Shown piece by piece: positions 60,018 to 64,000 of a stretch of 64,000 bases of DNA. Position 1 is the stretch's first letter. Every line of letters begins with the position of its first letter. Position numbers and translations under genes: made by a program. The notes beneath the pieces are model-generated. The model saw nothing but the letters and a program-made list of their open reading frames with translations, ran no database searches and was not told the DNA's origin. This DNA is from Lactarius indigo (taxonomy: Eukaryota > Basidiomycota > Agaricomycetes > Russulales > Russulaceae): contig JAFKAC010000020.1 in NCBI GenBank assembly GCA_025766275.1, positions 186,001 to 250,000 on the forward strand, in the 5' to 3' direction.

Positions 60018-63000
60018 ATGGATTCTACCTATCTTCTGCAGCTCAACTACCGCGAACATCACCCCGATCATCCGGAGTATCGGGATCCCTATCCCACTAC
60101 ATTCTCTTCGGATGAGCCTCAATTTTGGCCATACTCCTACCCCACCCAACATCCTCAGTATCCGCGATACGTTTCCTCTCAATGCGATCCTCAACCAGTC
60201 CCCGTAGCCCCTGGTCCTTTTGTCTACGAGCCCACTCCGCAGGAGCTCGATAGTTTTGCTGCCCCGAATCGACTGGGCATTTTTGATATCACTTCTATGC
60301 ACGCACCAGTCGGTTCGGCGGAGCCTTGGGGTCCTCGAAATGAAGGTGAGCGTTCCCATCATATTCGCTTCATCTTACCCCTGGTCACAACCGAATCCTC
60401 CCCCCAAAAAAGTGAATTTCGATGGTCAAGTCGCATTGTCTCAGAGTAGTCTAGCTCAAGCGAACCCGTATTACCCCGTCCCCGCACCATCCCCCCCTTG
60501 GGTTCATCCGTCCCCGAGCTCGGATACTACACCCACGACCAATTCCCCCCCATCATCGCTTACACATTATGCCACCCCCGCGCTTTCACCCCCTGCGCCC
60601 ATAGAACCCCTGCCTAGTGCAACTATAGACGCCCGTGGTCTCCAAGATAACCCTGAAGATGTCGAACCTACTCCTCAAAGCCCCCCTGCTACTCGGAGCA
60701 CTCACAGTACCGGCCGTCGGCCCGGAGCTTGCTCTCGTTGCAAAAAGCTCAAGGTACGCTCTTATCTATGAGTATCTGACTCAGGGATAACTCCCAATCC
60801 GGTAGATGCGATGTGCCTTTGGCGCCGACTCACGATCTTGCATAAGGTGTGCCGCTGGTTCTCATCAGTGTATTGTCGAAGGCAGGAAGGCGAGGACACC
60901 CGGGTGAGTTGCTCTTGCACATTCATCTTCCCTTCTTACCCCACCTTGTATGCTAGTCAACGCGAGAATTTGTTGAGGCAAATTCGCGAGAAGAACGAAA
61001 CTATATCTGTTCTACTCCATCAATTGCGGAATACGACTATCGCGACCCCCATCTCTATCAACGCCGCTCGCCTTTCATTGAAACCCAATGAACGTGAATC
61101 GCACGGCGAAGTACTTTCGTGGATGGAGAGACGCCACGCCGTCAGCACTCAGGCGTCAGAAAAAGCGTGTGTGGCATATGATACCTCGCAATTGGAAGAC
61201 GACGACATGTACTCGTCCTCTGAGGATGACGATGAGAACGATGAAGACGGTTCTGAGAAGGCCGTAGTGCGTTCCGCACTGGCGTCCCATGGCGTTGCAG
61301 CGCTGCCTGAAGATGCCGCTCCGCTTGGGTTTCTTGCCTCGTTCTCTTCGCACTGGAACAACTCAAGTGTAAGGTCTTCAAGTCCCCTTGGAACAGATGT
61401 TTTTGGCATCGCAAACAAGCGTTACTTCCAACCTAGTGAGTCACGATGATTATATTGTTCCCGTACCAGCGTCTTAACGCATCTAGGCCCCTATACCGAT
61501 TTGAACCTTCGGCGAATTGTTATTGAGCGGGAGATGGTTCCAGAAATTCTCATCTCGGGTCTGATCACCCCACAAGAAGCGCGGGAACTCTTTGACCTGT
61601 AAGCTTCTCTTATCGCCCAGCGGCTCGTTCACATCACTGATAGTGTCTCAGATTTTTTGACCACATCAACGTGGGTTCCCTCTCACCTTCACTCTTTCAC
61701 GTGCATTGACACCTGTGGATCAACAGCCTTACCTGAGCTTACTCGATGAGGCAATACACAGCGCCGCGTCGGTAATGAGGCGGTGTCCCTTCCTTTTTAC
61801 TGTTGGTGCGTCTTGAGCACATTACTGGGAGGGACGTTACATTCTGACCCACTTTTGATCGTAGTTTGCGCAATATCCTCTCGGTATTACAAGCGGCCTG
61901 GGCTATACAAGCTTGCAATTCATTTTGCCAAGGCTGGAGCGGCCTCTGCTTTCATCGATGGGTGGAAGTGTGTGGAGATGTGCCAAGCCTACTTGATGCT
62001 CACGGCATATGCCGCTCCTACTCAGCGTTTCGAGGACAGTCGGAGCGGCTTCTACTCTGGCGTTGCCACTAGGTATAATTGGTTTCTCGCACTTTCCATT
62101 TGAGTTATCTTACAGGGGGTGCTCTAGGCTTGCGATAGAGCTCGGCCTGAACCGTGACTCCAATGTACAACCGCTTGACGAGCGACATGAACGTGAATTA
62201 CTAAATCGCCGCCGAACGTGGATGATTTGTTCAATTATGGATGGAAGCACATCGCTCGAAACAGGCAAGGCCCCAGGAGTGAGAAAGGACGATGAGGTTA
62301 TCTGATTCTCGTTATTCACGCTCTAATCAAGCTAAAACTGCGGCATCCAGCTCACATCCAACGCGTCCCGGTGGTGCTCGGCGTCCAAGTTCCAGCACCC
62401 CTTCGATGCGGATCTCCCAGCAATTATTGAGCTGCTTAGCATCATGCATCGGTTCACAGACTGCATGAAGCGCGTTGGATATGAGGTGGGTTGCCCGAAT
62501 GGTAGGCCTGGGACGTCGAACTGAAGCGTGCCTGCTCCCTTGATTAGAAAAAAAGCCGTGCGTTGGATCGTTTGATCAGCAGCTTTGACCGGGATTTGCA
62601 AACCTCAATCGCGAATACTACTGTCAAGGCAAACGAACGGCGTGCTGGCCGAGGTAGGTTACGAATTTATTCCGATTGCCAAGTATACCATGTGAAAAAC
62701 ACAGATCTCGCTGGGAAACATCGGCTAGGGATGGTGCTTTTGTACGTTCAAAGGACCTTTTTTTCCTTCATAGTTGACTCACTGGTTATGTTGCTAGCTT
62801 GTACCAGTATTGTCGCATCATCATCCATTCGTTTGGCCACAAGGCAGAAGCAAAGGATACAGCCCCTCAGACGAAGCCTAGCGCCTATGTCGACACGGTG
62901 GGTATCCCTGTTTCGTGGTCATTACGTGTTTCCGTTCTGATAGGATCATGTGCTCCTAGTGTATGGAAGCTGCCTTTGCCTTGCTCAACTTGTGGTTAGA

Positions 63001-63358
63001 GTATATGCACTCCACTGGCCACGTACGTTATGCGCCAGACTTTTTCTTTGTCGGAACTGGCTTTGCCGGGGCATTTCTGCTAGAGGTACGGCACCGTTCT
63101 CACCCCTCGCGCCCCTGTATCATACAGTAGTTTCTGACGTTGGGTTATCAGCTTCTCAGCCCCCACATCGCTCCGACACTGACGACGCAGCAGCGAGCGC
63201 GAGTCATCAACGTATGTGAAGCCGTCGTGAAGCAGCTGCACGTCGCTGCCGTCGACGACTCGCACGTGCCGTATTCTTATGCTGTATTCCTGGAGAACGC
63301 TTTGCAAAAAGCTGTTCCTGAGCCCCCGATACCTGCTCCTGCTTACCCAGTTCACTGA
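60018..63358 (+). CDS. Zn2Cys6 fungal transcription factor
   Basis: A nuclear DNA-binding regulator of the Gal4 class. The ATG at 60018 opens a Pro/Tyr/Gln-rich N terminus of over 200 residues. The zinc cluster is split by an intron: CSRCKKLK from one exon, MRC..., CIRC and HQC from the next, giving C-x2-C-x6-C-x8-C-x2-C-x6-C. A coiled-coil linker follows (ENLLRQIREKNETISVLLHQL), then an acidic Asp/Glu/Ser stretch. The fungal-specific domain includes LISGLITPQEARELFDLFF, HINPYLSLLDE, FLFTVVCAISSRYY, AYLMLTAYAAPTQRFEDSRS, LAIELGLNRDSN and NRRRTWMICSIMDGS. Later exons give PFDADLPAIIELLSIMHRF, CMEAAFALLNLWLEYM and RYAPDFFFVGTGFAGAFLLE, then the C terminus ending at 63358. About a dozen introns are needed and each restores the frame. 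Target genes are unknown. Confidence 0.9.
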
Positions 63359-64000
63359 GCGGCATGCCGCGCTACGTCGCGATATCTTGTCTAGTCATGT
63401 TACGCTACCTACGTTGTGAGGGTAATAGTTATTTTATGTGGGACATGCTGTATGTATTTTTGTTTTGTTTTTTTACTCTCGTCTCAGTGCACGTCTCTCT
63501 CTCTCTCTCTCTCTTCGCCTTCTTCACGTCTTACGGCCTCGTTATCACGCTTTCGTTCTTCTCTTCTCTTTTATTCCGTCGACCAGGGCCTGTTTGTCAT
63601 TACGTGCCTAATTGGGGGAAATGCTACTCTCACGCACGTCGTCGACCCGAGAGCTGCCACCAAAAGAGAGAAACAAAAACGGAACAAAGGGTCGATTGAT
63701 AACGAAAAGTGTTTTGACAGCACTTTACTAACCGAAATGAACGATGACGATGAACGATGACGTGGGTTTCTCGGAGCAAGTACAGTACGACCAACAAATG
63801 GCGAACTGACACCAAGGCACGGGGGGTCGAGCTTTACGTTAACCCTCGTTTTTCTCTCTCGGTGTTCGGTCCGAAGAGAGACACTTCGCTCGCTCGAATG
63901 CGTCTTTCATTTCTCATACTACTAGTACACGTGTACCACTAATGTCAAGAAGCCATACACTTACGACTCAATGCGTGGCAAGCCGCAGACAAGCGGCGTT
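63359..64000. other. Window end, no gene seen
   Basis: The 3' flank of the transcription factor, with a CT repeat around 63498-63515 and no recognisable coding sequence. Confidence 0.5.

Overview
The window looks like nuclear DNA of a filamentous basidiomycete, probably an agaricomycete. Genes are broken by many short GT-AG introns (mostly 45-70 nt), intergenic spaces are compact, and the gene content is fungal: a velvet regulator, a Zn2Cys6 regulator, S53 sedolisins, an Akr1-type palmitoyltransferase and a TPR-CHAT protein. No rRNA gene, convincing tRNA or CRISPR array was seen. Exon borders were worked out by eye, from splice sites plus reading-frame continuity.

Layout. 0-4 kb: two tandem copies of a secreted glycosidase-like gene, the first cut by the window edge. 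4.6-5 kb: a decayed piece of a sedolisin gene. 5.1-7.1 kb: mitochondrial dihydrolipoamide dehydrogenase. 8.2-9.1 kb: a broken ubiquitin-hydrolase gene. 10.3-15.6 kb: two sedolisins of opposite orientation, the left one a pseudogene and the right one intact. 16.2-21 kb: a head-to-head pair, an Akr1-type palmitoyltransferase and a Golgi pH regulator, sharing a 145-bp promoter space. 22.4-22.9 kb: another scrambled sedolisin relic. 23.7-27 kb: an uninterrupted 1076-residue TPR-CHAT protein. 27.4-28.5 kb: NatC catalytic subunit Naa30. 29.2-30.4 kb: a small transposon cluster, with a 5'-truncated LINE bearing a perfect 15-bp target duplication and two inverted-repeat MITEs.

30.8-36.1 kb: cytochrome bc1 core protein 2, a Set5-type SET/MYND-like protein and a glutathione-transferase-like protein. 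36.3-41.3 kb: a BRCT plus family X DNA polymerase gene carrying a 1.23-kb intron. 41.7-44.7 kb: a VosA/VelB-type velvet protein with a very long Pro/His/Tyr/Gln-rich tail. 44.7-54.5 kb is nearly gene-free, with several T-tracts and one 68-nt near-perfect palindrome. 54.6-56.4 kb: an intronless flavin amine oxidase. 60-63.4 kb: a Zn2Cys6 transcription factor.

Most intact genes are housekeeping (energy metabolism, N-terminal acetylation, Golgi function, DNA repair, chromatin) or developmental regulation. The accessory part consists of the repeatedly duplicated and decaying secreted hydrolases (glycosidase and sedolisins), the TPR-CHAT protein and the small transposons. The strongest candidates for something little described are the TPR-CHAT protease-like protein, the sedolisin pair whose usual acidic catalytic positions read Asn, the 10-nt microexon kept in both glycosidase copies, and the palindrome in the gene-poor tract.
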